From Allobosea vaviloviae (GTDB taxonomy: Bacteria; Pseudomonadota; Alphaproteobacteria; Rhizobiales; Beijerinckiaceae), in the NCBI RefSeq assembly GCF_001298265.1, contig NZ_LGSZ01000052.1:1-64000 (forward strand): a stretch of 64,000 nt of DNA, given 5' to 3'. The position numbers and the translations under genes were made by a program. Under the pieces are notes generated by a model. That model had not been told where the DNA came from and ran no database searches. It worked only from the letters and a program-made list of their open reading frames with translations. Each line of letters starts with the position of its first letter. Within the stretch, counting starts at the first letter, position 1. Shown one piece after another: positions 19,246 through 28,117 of this stretch.

Positions 19246-20670
19246 CTAGTCTTGCGCCGGCACGGCGGGAAAGCGCGCCACGACCGCCTTGACGATCGGC
19301 CCCATGCGCGAGCCCAGCGATCCCTTGACGGTGACGACGTCGCCGGCCCGGATCGCATCCAGCACGAGGGGTTCGAGCCCGCTCGCCTGCGCGGCATAAG
19401 CCCCCCGCAGGGTCGATGGCAAGCCGTCATAGAGTCCGCGCATCAGCGGCCCGCAGGCAAAGACCGTATCGACGCCATTGGCGATGATCGCTTCAATGAG
19501 CCCCTTGTGCAGCTCCGGCCCCGTCGGTCCTAGTTCCAGCATATCGCCGAGCACGGCGATCCTGCGACCCCGGCCGGCGACCGGAATCCGGCCGAGATTC
19601 TCGATCGCCGCCCGCATCGAGGCCGGGTTGCCATTATAGCTCTCGTCGATCAGCGTGAAGGGTCCGCCCGGCCCTTCGAGCCGTTGCTGCGCGCCCCGCC
19701 CGGCCGGGGGCCTCAGGTCGCCCAGCGCCAGCGCCGCCAGCGCGAGATCGGCGCCGAGCGCCGTCACCGCGGCGAGAACCGCCAGCGAATTCAGCACGAT
19801 ATGCTTGCCGGGGCTGCCAAGCCTATAGGTCACGGGCTGCCCCATCACCACCGCATCGACGGTCGAGACATCGGATTTGAGCGCGCAGGAGATCAGCCGG
19901 ACATCGGCACCGGGGCTTTCGCCGAAGCGGATCACGCGGCCCGCCGGCCCGGCCTTGGCGATGCGCTCCAGCAGGTCGGCCTGGGGAATGTCGGCGTTGA
20001 CGATCGCGGTGCCGCCCTTTTCGAGCTCCCAGAACACACCAGCCTTTTCCTCGGCGATGCCTTCCAGCGACTCGAAGGCCGCCAGATGCACCGGCTGGAT
20101 CGTGGTGATGATCGCGACCTGCGGCCGGACCAGCCTCGCCAGCGGCAGGATCTCGCCGGGATGGTTCATGCCAATCTCGTAGACCGCATAGTCCACGTCG
20201 CGGGGAGTCCGACACAACGTCAGCGGAACGCCCCAATGGTTGTTGTAGGAGGCGACGGGCGCATGCGTCTTGCCCTGCCGCGACAAAACCAGCCGCAGCG
20301 CATCCTTGGTGCCGGTCTTGCCGACAGAGCCGGTGACCGCGACGACGCCGGCCTTCAGTTCGGCTCGACGCGCGCTACCAGCCTGCTCCATCGCCTTGAG
20401 CACGTCGGGCACGACAGCCAGAGCGCCCTTGCCGGCGAAATCAGCCGCATGCGCCTCGTCGACGACGGCGAGCGCTGCGCCCTTCTCCAGCGCGCCCGCG
20501 ACGAAGTCATGCCCGTCGCGGGCCTCGCCGGTGATCGCGAAGAAGGCGTCGCCCGGCTCCAGCGTGCGGGTGTCGATCGAGATGCCGGTCACGGCTCCCG
20601 GCACCGTTCCCTCGGCCCGCGCGCCAAGCGCCGCGACCAGTTCGTCTCCGCTCCAGAGGGGGGCGCTCAT
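19246..20670 (-). CDS. murF: UDP-MurNAc-tripeptide--D-Ala-D-Ala ligase MurF
   Basis: Mur ligase joining the D-Ala-D-Ala dipeptide to the tripeptide. ATP loop VTGSVGKTGTKDALR, YEIGMNHPGEI, and LIDESYNGNPASM with the downstream LGDMLELG are all MurF-diagnostic. 474 residues. The ATG overlaps the murE stop by 4 nt. Its dipeptide substrate is made by Ddl, whose usual gene in this cluster is reduced to a remnant, so a Ddl must come from elsewhere in the genome. Confidence 0.96.
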   Translation of the reverse strand: MSAPLWSGDELVAALGARAEGTVPGAVTGISIDTRTLEPGDAFFAITGEARDGHDFVAGALEKGAALAVVDEAHAADFAGKGALAVVPDVLKAMEQAGSARRAELKAGVVAVTGSVGKTGTKDALRLVLSRQGKTHAPVASYNNHWGVPLTLCRTPRDVDYAVYEIGMNHPGEILPLARLVRPQVAIITTIQPVHLAAFESLEGIAEEKAGVFWELEKGGTAIVNADIPQADLLERIAKAGPAGRVIRFGESPGADVRLISCALKSDVSTVDAVVMGQPVTYRLGSPGKHIVLNSLAVLAAVTALGADLALAALALGDLRPPAGRGAQQRLEGPGGPFTLIDESYNGNPASMRAAIENLGRIPVAGRGRRIAVLGDMLELGPTGPELHKGLIEAIIANGVDTVFACGPLMRGLYDGLPSTLRGAYAAQASGLEPLVLDAIRAGDVVTVKGSLGSRMGPIVKAVVARFPAVPAQD

Positions 20671-22181
20671 CCTGCGATCTCCGCGATAGCCGTCCGCACC
20701 ACGTCCTGGTCGGAAAAGGGATAGGTCCGGTCGCCGATGATCTGGCCGGTTTCATGGCCCTTTCCGGCCACGACCAGAACATCGCCGGGGGCGAGCATGC
20801 GCACGGCGGCCCTGATCGCCTCGGCACGGTCGCCGATTTCCGTCAGCTTCGGGGAGGCCGCCAGCACCGCGGCCCGGATCGCCGCTGGATTTTCGCTGCG
20901 CGGGTTGTCGTCCGTGACGATGGCGATGTCGGCCCCCTTTGCCGCGATCGCGCCCATCAGGGGACGTTTGCCGGTGTCGCGGTCACCGCCGCAGCCGAAA
21001 ACGCAGATCAGGCGTCCGGAGGCGGAGCCGCGAAGCGTCGAAAGAACCGCGGCCAGTGCATCGGGCTTATGGGCGTAATCGACCACCACGAGCCCGCCAT
21101 TCGCCTCACCGACACGTTCCAGGCGGCCGGGAACCCCAGTCAGTCCGGAGATGGCCCGCAACGCGGCTACGGTATCTTCCCCCGTGGCGATGGCGAGACC
21201 TGCCGCGGCAAGCGCGTTGCTGGCCATGAAATCGCCGGCCAGGGGCAGAAGAACCTCGATTCGTCCTTCATCGACGGTGATGGTCAGCCGCTGCGAAAAG
21301 CCGGCCCGCTCGATCGGCTCGAGAGACAGAACCCGGCCGCGCCCGCCGGTGTCACGTATGAAATCCGATCGCGTCCCCGCCCGTAGGGTGGCAGAATCCT
21401 CCATCGTGATCCCAATCGCAGACAATCCCTTTGCCAGCGCGGCCGAAAGCGCCGCCTTCGCCGACGGGTCGTCGAGATTGATCACGACTGGCGCCCCCTC
21501 CGGCAGCAGCGCCCAGAGCCGCAGCTTGGCCGCGAGGTAATCCTCCACCGTCGGATGATAATCGAGATGGTCGCGTCCTAGATTCAGGAAGGCGCCAGCT
21601 TTTAGCCGCACGCCGTCGAGCCGGCGCTGGTCGAGGCCATGGGACGAAGCCTCCATGGCGAGATGCGTGACACCCTCGCCGGCCAACCGGTCGAGCGAGG
21701 CGTGCAGGGAGAGAGGATCGGGCGTCGTCAACGAGCCGTATTGGGCCGCTTTCGCGGTGACGATGCCAACGGTGCCGAGGCTGGCGGCCTCATGCCCCAG
21801 CGCCTGAAAGATCTGGCGGGTGAAATCGGCGACGGAAGACTTTCCGCTGGTGCCGGTGACCGCGACGATCGTGCCGGGCTGGCGCGGATGCACCACCGCA
21901 GCAGCGAGCGAGAGGGCGAGCCGTGGGTCGTCGACCTGCGCGAAGGCCATGGAACCATCAAGATCGGCGGGGCGCGGCTGGCCCGAGACGACCGCGACCG
22001 CCCCTTTTGCGACCGCGTCGGCGATGAAGCGCGCGCCGTCCGCCTTCACGCCGGCCAGCGCCACGAAGACCTGACCGGGCTCGACCTTGCGGCTGTCGAA
22101 GGCGACGCCGGACACGGCCCGGGCCGCATCGGCAGCGAAGGCTCCTGGAAACAGGCGGCCGAGGCTCAGGGGCTGTGTCAT
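20667..22181 (-). CDS. murE: UDP-MurNAc-tripeptide synthetase MurE (meso-DAP)
   Basis: Mur ligase adding meso-diaminopimelate. ATP loop VTGTSGKSSVADFTRQIF, the central HLAMEASSHGLDQ, and the DNPR motif in VTDDNPRSENPAAIR, which specifies meso-DAP over lysine. GHETGQ lies near the C-terminus. 504 residues. Overlaps murF by 4 nt and follows ftsI after 38 nt. Confidence 0.96.
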   Translation of the reverse strand: MTQPLSLGRLFPGAFAADAARAVSGVAFDSRKVEPGQVFVALAGVKADGARFIADAVAKGAVAVVSGQPRPADLDGSMAFAQVDDPRLALSLAAAVVHPRQPGTIVAVTGTSGKSSVADFTRQIFQALGHEAASLGTVGIVTAKAAQYGSLTTPDPLSLHASLDRLAGEGVTHLAMEASSHGLDQRRLDGVRLKAGAFLNLGRDHLDYHPTVEDYLAAKLRLWALLPEGAPVVINLDDPSAKAALSAALAKGLSAIGITMEDSATLRAGTRSDFIRDTGGRGRVLSLEPIERAGFSQRLTITVDEGRIEVLLPLAGDFMASNALAAAGLAIATGEDTVAALRAISGLTGVPGRLERVGEANGGLVVVDYAHKPDALAAVLSTLRGSASGRLICVFGCGGDRDTGKRPLMGAIAAKGADIAIVTDDNPRSENPAAIRAAVLAASPKLTEIGDRAEAIRAAVRMLAPGDVLVVAGKGHETGQIIGDRTYPFSDQDVVRTAIAEIAG

Positions 22182-22219
22182 CGTTGCTCGCTATCGTGCG
22201 GACGCACCGGCGGCAAGCC

Positions 22220-23989
22220 TCAGCGCGTGCCCCAGGCGCCAAGCCTTGCCATCAGCGGGAAGGGTGCGATCGGCGGCTCGAAGCGTGGCGACAGGCCGAG
22301 GATCGGCGCGGTGCGTTCGATCACCTTGCCGGTGGTGATGCCGGCGTTCCAGGCCGCTGTCGAATAGCCGCCGCTCTCGGCATAGCCCTTCGGCTCGTCA
22401 TAGATCGCCAGGAACAGGTATTTCGGCTTGTCCGAGGGGGCGATCGCCGTAAAGGTCGTGAAGTTGCGGTTCTTCGCGTAGCGGCCGTTGATAACCTTTT
22501 CGGCAGTGCCGGTCTTGCCGCCGACGAAATAGCCCGCGACATCCGCCTTCCGGGCCGAGCCCTTCTCGCCATTGAGGCGCATGATGTAGCGCATCGCCTC
22601 GGAGGTCTCGGGCTTGATCACGCGGACGCCGCCCTTCTTCGCCTCCTCCTCCGAGCGCTTCAGGAAGGTTGGGGTCATCAGCGTCCCGCCATTGACCAGC
22701 GCGGCGACCGCTGCCATCGCCTGGATCGGCGCCACCGCGAGGCCGTGACCGAAGGCGATCGTCGCCGTGTTGATCTCGCCCCAGCGGCCGGGCACGATCG
22801 GGGCCGCGCTTTCCGGCAGTTCAGTCGGCATCCGGTCGAGCTGCATCATCTTGCGCAGGAAGGCCTTGTGGCCTTCGACGCCGACCGACAGCGCCATCTT
22901 GATCGAACCCATGTTCGACGAATGCAGGAAGACCTCCGGCACCGTCAGCGTGCGACCGGTACCATGATATTCCTTGATCACTTGGCGACCGAAATGCATC
23001 GCCCCGCCAGCAGTCGAATAGCTCGAATTGATGTTGGCCTTGCCGGAATCCAGCGCCATCGCGATGGTCAGGGCCTTGAAGGTCGAGCCCATCTCGTAGA
23101 CGCCGACGCTCATCCGGTTGATCCGGTCCTTTTCGAGCGCGTCCACGGGATTGCCGGGGTCGAAATCGGGCAACGACACCAGCGCGATCATCTCGCCGGT
23201 GTTGACGTCCATGATCGCGCCGGCCGCCGCGATTGCCTTGTACTTCTCCATGCCTTTCGTGAGTTCGTCGCGCAGCGCATGCTGGACGCGCAGATCGATC
23301 GACAGCGTCATCGGCTTGAGGTCGGAGGCTTGAGTCGCGAGGCCGGCGCCGTTCAAATCCTGCAAGCCCTGCGTATCGATGTACTTCTCGATGCCGGCGA
23401 TGCCGACATTGTCGACATTGGCGAAGCCCAGCACATGGGCGGCGGCCGTGCCGTTGGGATAGACGCGCTTGTTCTCGGGCACGAACCCGACGCCGGGAAT
23501 GCCGAGGCGATGGACCTCGGCCTGCTGGCGCGGCGTGATCTCGCGCTTGACCCAGACGAAGCCCTTCTTGGTGTTAAGCTTGTCGCGCAGATCCTTGGCA
23601 TCGAGTTCGGGCAGGACCGCGGTGAGCAATTCCGTCGCCTCGTCCTTGTCGAGGATCTTGCGCGGCTCGGCGAAGACCGAGACGGTGCGAATGTCGGTGG
23701 CGAGCACGTCGCCATTGCGGTCGACGATGTCGGGCCGTGCCGCCGAGATCGCGGTCGAGGTCGCGCGGCGCAGGCCGACCTGCTCGTTGCCGACGGTCGC
23801 CAGCATGACCAGCCGGCCGGTGATCGCCAGGAACAGCGCCGAGAAGCCAAGGATGACCAGGCCGACGCGCGGCTGGCTCTTCTCGCCGCTCATGCGGAAG
23901 ACGTTGCGCAGCATGGAGAAGCGGCGGGTGGGAGCAGGATCACCCTCGGGCCGGTCTGGTGCCTCGCCCCGTGTCTTTGCCTCGCTCAT
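22220..23989 (-). CDS. ftsI: Septal peptidoglycan transpeptidase FtsI (PBP3)
   Basis: Class B penicillin-binding protein that cross-links septal peptidoglycan, paired with FtsW. A ~45-residue charged N-terminus precedes one transmembrane segment (VGLVILGFSALFLAITGRLV), then the dimerisation domain and the transpeptidase domain with the active-site STFK (in MGSTFKALTIAM), SSN (HSSNMGSI) and KTG (GKTGTAEK) motifs. 589 residues. ATG at 23989 has GGAGG at 6 nt and overlaps the ftsL stop by 4 nt; the frame is open further upstream only as antisense-like low-complexity sequence. Confidence 0.96.
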   Translation of the reverse strand: MSEAKTRGEAPDRPEGDPAPTRRFSMLRNVFRMSGEKSQPRVGLVILGFSALFLAITGRLVMLATVGNEQVGLRRATSTAISAARPDIVDRNGDVLATDIRTVSVFAEPRKILDKDEATELLTAVLPELDAKDLRDKLNTKKGFVWVKREITPRQQAEVHRLGIPGVGFVPENKRVYPNGTAAAHVLGFANVDNVGIAGIEKYIDTQGLQDLNGAGLATQASDLKPMTLSIDLRVQHALRDELTKGMEKYKAIAAAGAIMDVNTGEMIALVSLPDFDPGNPVDALEKDRINRMSVGVYEMGSTFKALTIAMALDSGKANINSSYSTAGGAMHFGRQVIKEYHGTGRTLTVPEVFLHSSNMGSIKMALSVGVEGHKAFLRKMMQLDRMPTELPESAAPIVPGRWGEINTATIAFGHGLAVAPIQAMAAVAALVNGGTLMTPTFLKRSEEEAKKGGVRVIKPETSEAMRYIMRLNGEKGSARKADVAGYFVGGKTGTAEKVINGRYAKNRNFTTFTAIAPSDKPKYLFLAIYDEPKGYAESGGYSTAAWNAGITTGKVIERTAPILGLSPRFEPPIAPFPLMARLGAWGTR

Positions 23990-24372
23990 GGACGGCCTCC
24001 CGGCGTGGTCGCGCTCGCCTTGCGATCCTTGGGGGTCTCGGTCGGCAGGCCCAGGCCCAGATCCTCGAGCTTGCGGCCGATCGCATCGACCTTCGGCCCG
24101 CGATTGGGGATGTCGGAGGCGCGCACGACCTGCGTCACCGAGAAGGCCTGCAGGTCGAGATGGCGGTCGGCCAGCGCCTGCAGGCGGTCGGGCCGGTTGA
24201 GGAACTGCCATTCGGCCTTCAGCACGGCGATGGCGTCGCGCTCGCGCTGTGCCTTCATCCGGATCTTCTGGAGCTGCTCGGCCTCGAGCGTGGTCTCGTA
24301 TTTGATCCCGTAGGCATAGAAGGCCGACGAGACCAGCGCGCCGATGGCGATGACATGCAGCAGCTTGATCAT
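23986..24372 (-). CDS. ftsL: Cell division protein FtsL
   Basis: Small bitopic divisome protein of 128 residues. One N-terminal transmembrane helix ([20 protein letters not shown]) is followed by a periplasmic coiled coil rich in Glu/Gln/Lys ([17 protein letters not shown]) and then the [17 protein letters not shown] segment typical of alphaproteobacterial FtsL. The Pro/Lys-rich tail is not conserved. It overlaps rsmH upstream and ftsI downstream by 4 nt each. The match rests on position and topology more than on sequence motifs. Confidence 0.88.
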   Translation of the reverse strand: MIKLLHVIAIGALVSSAFYAYGIKYETTLEAEQLQKIRMKAQRERDAIAVLKAEWQFLNRPDRLQALADRHLDLQAFSVTQVVRASDIPNRGPKVDAIGRKLEDLGLGLPTETPKDRKASATTPGGRP

Positions 24373-25424
24373 GCTCGGGGCCTCCGGCGGGTCTGCGGCT
24401 CGGGGATGCCGGCGAGCGCGACGAGATCGGGCTCGGGCTCCCTCGCCGGAGCGGCATTGCGCTCGGCTGCCCTGAGCTTCGCCGACCGCGCCCGCGGGTT
24501 GATCCGCATCTCGGCCTCCGACGGCGCGACCGGCCCCCGACTGACGAGGCTGAAGGTCGGCCGCGCCACATCCACCACGGGCGCATGGCGCGAGCCGGCT
24601 GGCGCACGCCCGGAGCGCTCGGCGAGGAATTGCTTGACGATCCGGTCTTCCAGCGAATGGAAGGTCACGACGACGAGCCGTCCGCCCGGGGCCAGCACGG
24701 CTTCCGCCGCATGCAGCGCCGAGACCAGCTCGCCGAGTTCGTCATTCACCGCGATGCGCAGCGCCTGGAACACCCGCGTCGCCGCATGCGGGCCGCCGGG
24801 CTCCGCCCAGACGATGCTGGCGACGAGATCCGCGAGTTGCTTGGTCGTGGTCAGCGGCGCCTTGCGCCTGGCCTCGACGATGGCGCGCGCCACCGCCCGC
24901 GAGCGGCGCTCCTCGCCGTAATGGTAGAAGATGTCCGCGAGCAGCCCCTCCTCCGCCTCGTTGACGAGGTCGGCGGCGCTTTGCCCCGCGCCGCTCATCC
25001 GCATGTCGAGCGGGCCGTCGAAGCGGAACGAGAAGCCCCGCTGCGCCTGGTCGATCTGCATCGAAGACACGCCGATGTCGAGCACGACGCCGTCGAGCGG
25101 CACCATCCCAAAACGCTCCGCTTCCTCCGCAAGCTCGCCGAAGCGCGCCTGTGCCAGCGTCAGGCGGCCGGCCATCGCCGCGACGAGATCGGCACCGCCC
25201 GCAATCGCGGTCGGATCGCGGTCGAGCGCCAATAGGGTGACGTCCGGCGCGGCATCGAGAATGGCGCGCGCATAGCCGCCCGCCCCGAAGGTCCCGTCGA
25301 GATAGCGTCCGCTGGCTTTCGGCGCGAGCGCTTCAAGGACCTCGGCCAGCAGCACCGGCACATGCGCAGCGGCATCGACCGTCGAACCGGCGGCATCGTC
25401 CTCGTGACGGCTGCGACGCTTCAT
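24369..25424 (-). CDS. rsmH: 16S rRNA (cytosine1402-N4)-methyltransferase RsmH
   Basis: SAM-dependent methyltransferase (MraW) that N4-methylates C1402 in the ribosomal P site. Motifs: [13 protein letters not shown], the SAM-binding [35 protein letters not shown], and [17 protein letters not shown]. 351 residues, slightly longer than E. coli because of an N-terminal basic leader and a C-terminal Arg-rich tail. ATG at 25424 overlaps the mraZ stop by 4 nt. Confidence 0.95.
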   Translation of the reverse strand: MKRRSRHEDDAAGSTVDAAAHVPVLLAEVLEALAPKASGRYLDGTFGAGGYARAILDAAPDVTLLALDRDPTAIAGGADLVAAMAGRLTLAQARFGELAEEAERFGMVPLDGVVLDIGVSSMQIDQAQRGFSFRFDGPLDMRMSGAGQSAADLVNEAEEGLLADIFYHYGEERRSRAVARAIVEARRKAPLTTTKQLADLVASIVWAEPGGPHAATRVFQALRIAVNDELGELVSALHAAEAVLAPGGRLVVVTFHSLEDRIVKQFLAERSGRAPAGSRHAPVVDVARPTFSLVSRGPVAPSEAEMRINPRARSAKLRAAERNAAPAREPEPDLVALAGIPEPQTRRRPRA

Positions 25425-25900
25425 GCTCCCACGACCCCATGGGTCGCCGGCGGCTGCGAGCCGAGCGCCCGCTTCACGTCGCGCAGCTTGGCCTTCGCCG
25501 CTTCGAGATGCGCCTGGAAGCGCTGCGGCTCCCAGATCTGGAATTTGTGGCCGTGCCCGACGAAGGTCACGGTATCGGTGATCCCCGTATGCGCCTTGAG
25601 AGCCTCGCTCAGCATGATGCGACCCTCCGGATCGACCTTCAGCACCTCGGAGGTCCCGTTCAGCGCCGTCGACAGCGACTCCCATTCCTCCGAGAAGGGC
25701 GAGAAGCGCGCCAGGATGTCGTCGATGGTCTTGCGCAGCGCATGGCCGCCGGCATCGAAAGCGGCGAGATCCAGCGCGGGATGGACGTAAAGGCCCTCGT
25801 AGCCATCCTTCGCCAGCACGGCGCGAAAGCCCGACGGTATCGAGACGCGGCCCTTGGCATCCAGCCGGTTGGTGAAATTCGAGACGAAGCGGTCCGTCAA
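25421..25900 (-). CDS. mraZ: Transcriptional regulator MraZ
   Basis: Double SpoVT/AbrB-fold DNA-binding protein that represses the dcw operon in studied bacteria. Both half-domains are visible: [20 protein letters not shown] near the N-terminus, and [20 protein letters not shown] about residues 88-107. 159 residues. The best start is a TTG at 25900, with GGGAGG about 4-5 nt upstream and the conserved TDRFVSNF directly after it; no ATG or GTG fits. First gene of the cluster; its likely operator lies 158 nt upstream. Confidence 0.92.
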   Translation of the reverse strand: MTDRFVSNFTNRLDAKGRVSIPSGFRAVLAKDGYEGLYVHPALDLAAFDAGGHALRKTIDDILARFSPFSEEWESLSTALNGTSEVLKVDPEGRIMLSEALKAHTGITDTVTFVGHGHKFQIWEPQRFQAHLEAAKAKLRDVKRALGSQPPATHGVVGA

Positions 25901-26058
25901 CGCCGCCTCCCGGCCTGTTCTCGACGCACGAGCCCAGCCGCGAAACGGGCGGGGCCGAAGCCTCCCGTCGAAGCAGGCAAAGCGAGAGGGCCGACCGGAA
26001 TCCGCGCGGCACACGGACCCTGATCTGACTGTCGCCTGCCGGTTTCGACGGGATGATT

Positions 26059-26083
26059 TGGGATAGCATGGGTCTTTATGGGC
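26059..26083 (+). promoter_or_regulatory. Putative MraZ operator: three phased TGGGN repeats
   Basis: TGGGA (26059-26063), TGGGT (26069-26073) and TGGGC (26079-26083) occur at exact 10-bp intervals with 5-nt spacers, and a degenerate TGGAA follows at 26089. E. coli MraZ binds TGGGN direct repeats with 5-nt spacers near its own promoter, so the match is specific. The repeats read on the strand opposite to mraZ. The rest of the 25901-26252 spacer holds no gene; the dcw promoter should lie nearby but was not resolved. Confidence 0.75.
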
Positions 26084-26252
26084 GTCAATGGAATCGGGCA
26101 TGCGAAGGCATGGCTGCGGGAGCCTCGAAGCATCACAGCCCGTTAAGGTTAAGTATCCGTAACCGCGCGGGATTTCCCTCCCGGGCGGCAAGCGCACGCC
26201 TCCGCTGGGCCGCTCGCGGCAGCAGCTTGGCGCGAAAGTTTTTTGCGCGCGC

Positions 26253-26714
26253 CTAGCTGTGGTCGGAAGCTTTCAACAGCGCCTCGCGCAGCGCCTTGAG
26301 ATCGCCGAGAAGGCGGCCGTCGGAATTGACGATCTCGCCGATCGCCTCGCCCATCGCTGCGGGCACGCAGGCGCCCTTCTCGCGAAGCGCCTCACCCGCG
26401 TCTGTGAGATACAGGTGGACCTGCCGCTCGTCCTGCCGGCTGCGCTCGCGGCGGATCAGGCCCGCGGCCTCCAGGCGCTTCAGCAGCGGAGTGAGCGTTC
26501 CCGAATCCAGCGAGAGCCTCTCGCCGAGCGCCTTCACCGTCACGCCATCGCCATCCCAGAGCACCAGCATGGCCAGATATTGCGGATAGGTCAGGCCGAG
26601 TTCGGCGAGCGCCAAGCGGTACATCCGCGTGAAGGCATGGCCGGCTTGATAGACCGCGAAGCAAAGCTGCTCCTCCAGCCTGGCTGTCCGTTCGGGAACC
26701 TTCGTCTCTGTCAT
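26253..26714 (-). CDS. ohrR: Organic hydroperoxide sensor OhrR (MarR family)
   Basis: Winged-helix repressor of 153 residues that senses organic peroxides through cysteine oxidation and controls ohr. The sensing Cys is at residue 18 in LEEQLCFAVYQAG, the OhrR hallmark, with the partner tyrosines in the same region (FTRMYR). A second Cys at residue 116 (KGACVPAAM) indicates the two-Cys, disulfide-forming type. The winged helix spans residues 40-105 (LTYPQYLAMLVLW to ERQVHLYLTDAG). It is divergent from ohr across 215 nt containing a palindromic operator. Confidence 0.93.
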   Translation of the reverse strand: MTETKVPERTARLEEQLCFAVYQAGHAFTRMYRLALAELGLTYPQYLAMLVLWDGDGVTVKALGERLSLDSGTLTPLLKRLEAAGLIRRERSRQDERQVHLYLTDAGEALREKGACVPAAMGEAIGEIVNSDGRLLGDLKALREALLKASDHS

Positions 26715-26817
26715 GGCTTCCCTGTTCGGTTGCAGGCGCAGAGGGCCAGCTTAGCCGATACCGCCCGAATGCGCCCCCACGATCAGACAGACCGGATCGA
26801 CGTTGATTTGATCGTTG

Positions 26818-26830
26818 ACAATTTAATTGT
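26818..26830. promoter_or_regulatory. OhrR operator between ohrR and ohr
   Basis: ACAATTTAATTGT is a perfect inverted repeat (6+1+6) in an AT-rich patch between the two divergent genes. OhrR sites are typically built on ACAATT/AATTGT half-sites, so autoregulated control of both genes is likely. It lies 100 nt before the ohr start. Confidence 0.75.
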
Positions 26831-26929
26831 GCGCAATATAAATCATGGTCGCAAGTCCACCGATCGGCGATCCGATACCAAGGTGGACAGGCCGATCCGC
26901 GACCGATCCCCAAACCAAGGAGAGACCCG

Positions 26930-27352
26930 ATGAAGATTCTCTACACCGCTCACGGCTCCGCCACCGGCGGCCGCGAAGGCAAGGCCGCGACGGACACCGG
27001 CAACATCGCCGTGGTGCTCAACACGCCCAAGGAGATGGGCGGCAGCGGCGGCGACGGCACCAATCCCGAGCAGCTGTTCTCGATGGGCTATTCGGCCTGT
27101 TTCCTCGGCGCGCTGAAATTCGTCGCCGGCAAGGAGAAGGTTAAGATTCCCGACGATGCGAAGGTCAGCGCCGATGTCGGCATCGGCCCGCGCGACGATG
27201 GCGGCGGCTTCGGCCTTGAGGTCACGCTCACCATCTCGGTTCCGGGCGTCGACAAGGCCGTGGTCGAGGACCTCGTCCAGAAGGCCCACATCGTCTGCCC
27301 GTATTCGAATGCGACGCGCGGCAACATCCCGGTGGAACTGAAGGTTGCGTGA
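26930..27352 (+). CDS. ohr: Organic hydroperoxide reductase Ohr
   Basis: OsmC/Ohr-family thiol peroxidase that reduces fatty-acid and other organic hydroperoxides in the cytoplasm using lipoylated proteins as reductant. The two catalytic cysteines are at residue 57 (SMGYSACFLGAL) and residue 123 (AHIVCPYSNATRGN), and the Arg/Glu partners sit in TNPEQLFS and nearby. 140 residues, standard. GGAGAG precedes the ATG. Divergent from its regulator. Confidence 0.96.
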   Translation: MKILYTAHGSATGGREGKAATDTGNIAVVLNTPKEMGGSGGDGTNPEQLFSMGYSACFLGALKFVAGKEKVKIPDDAKVSADVGIGPRDDGGGFGLEVTLTISVPGVDKAVVEDLVQKAHIVCPYSNATRGNIPVELKVA

Positions 27353-27362
27353 TTTGCCGGCA

Positions 27363-27388
27363 TGCCTGCCTTGGCAACGAGGCAGGCA
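27363..27388 (+). terminator. Hairpin after ohr
   Basis: TGCCTGCC (27363-27370) pairs with GGCAGGCA (27381-27388) just after the ohr stop codon. No T-run follows, so it is either a weak terminator or an RNA 3'-end stabilising hairpin. Confidence 0.45.
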
Positions 27389-27414
27389 CATGCGCGAAAA
27401 TACGCTCTGGTGAG

Positions 27415-27516
27415 GCAGCTGGAGCGGCTTTCGAGAACCGGAGCGCAGCGGACATCAAGTCCGTGAGCACCGGAAGCGCGGAAAGCTGCTTCAGATGCCC
27501 ACCGGAGTAGAATTTG
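27415..27516. repeat. Dispersed repeat, copy 1 (flanks rnpB)
   Basis: About 100 bp, matching the copy at 28015-28117 over most of its length. Shared blocks include TTCGAG-ACCGGAGC, AGCGGAC, GTCCGTGAGCACCGGAAGCG, and CGGAGTAG near the end. A core hairpin is formed by CGGAC and GTCCG around 4-5 variable bases. Both copies have the same orientation on the plus strand and bracket the RNase P RNA gene. Confidence 0.7.
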
Positions 27517-27520
27517 CGAG

Positions 27521-27935
27521 GTGCCAGTCGGCCTGTAAGCCGGGTTCTGGATGGCCGGAGGATCGCTCCCCCGACGTGACGGCCATTCCTCTGGGGCGCG
27601 CATTGCTGCGTGCCTCGAGCAACCAACCCGGACGACAAGGCCCAGAAACAGGCCCCTCCCCGCTTGCGCGGAAAGCATCGTCCCTATTCGGTTTTGCTCC
27701 CGGTGGGGCTTGCCATGCCGTCCCCGTTGCCGGGTCCGCGGTGCGCTCTTACCGCACCTTTTCACCCTTACCTGCGGACGGAAGCCGAAACTTTCGGCCG
27801 CAGGCGGTTCGATCTCTGTGGCGCTTTCCCTGGGGTCACCCCCGCCGGACGTTATCCGGCACCGTGTTTCCGTGGAGCCCGGACTTTCCTCCCTCGCAAG
27901 CGAGAGCGGCCGTCCGGCCGACTGGCGCGAGGGCT
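27521..27935 (-). ncRNA. rnpB: RNase P RNA (class A)
   Basis: Catalytic RNA of ribonuclease P, which removes 5' leaders from tRNA precursors. On the minus strand the 5' end begins GCCAGUCGGCC, which pairs with GGCCGACUGGC at the 3' end to form helix P1. Conserved core blocks are present: GAGGAAAGUCCGGGCUCC after P3, AGGGUGAAAAGGUGCGGUAAG in the centre (written in two blocks, it matches the conserved P11 region), and AACCCGGCUUACAGGCCG near the 3' end. The ~415-nt length fits alphaproteobacteria. Ends are set from the P1 pairing and may be off by a few bases. Confidence 0.95.
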
Positions 27936-28014
27936 AGTGCGCGTTCGCAGCGCCAGCGTCAAGCATCGCAGGTGAAGCACTGCGGACGAGGCCACGATGG
28001 AACGCGCTCCGACG

Positions 28015-28117
28015 AGTCGGCTGGGGCGGCCTTCGAGCACCGGAGCGGAGCGGACTTTTGTCCGTGAGCACCGGAAGCGCAGAAGGTCGCGTCAGGCGGC
28101 CGTCGGAGTAGCGTTCA
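28015..28117. repeat. Dispersed repeat, copy 2 (flanks rnpB)
   Basis: Second copy of the element at 27415-27516, same orientation, roughly three quarters identical by eye. It contains TTCGAGCACCGGAGCGGAG, GTCCGTGAGCACCGGAAGCG and GTCGGAGTAG. It ends at the stop codon of the transglycosylase gene, whose last codon it overlaps, so it could act as that gene's 3' untranslated structure. Confidence 0.7.

Noticed and set aside
24369-26069. Extended rsmH and mraZ reading frames reaching past 26000
   Set aside because: The upstream extensions overlap conserved coding sequence of the neighbour in another frame or the non-coding mraZ leader, and lack family similarity.
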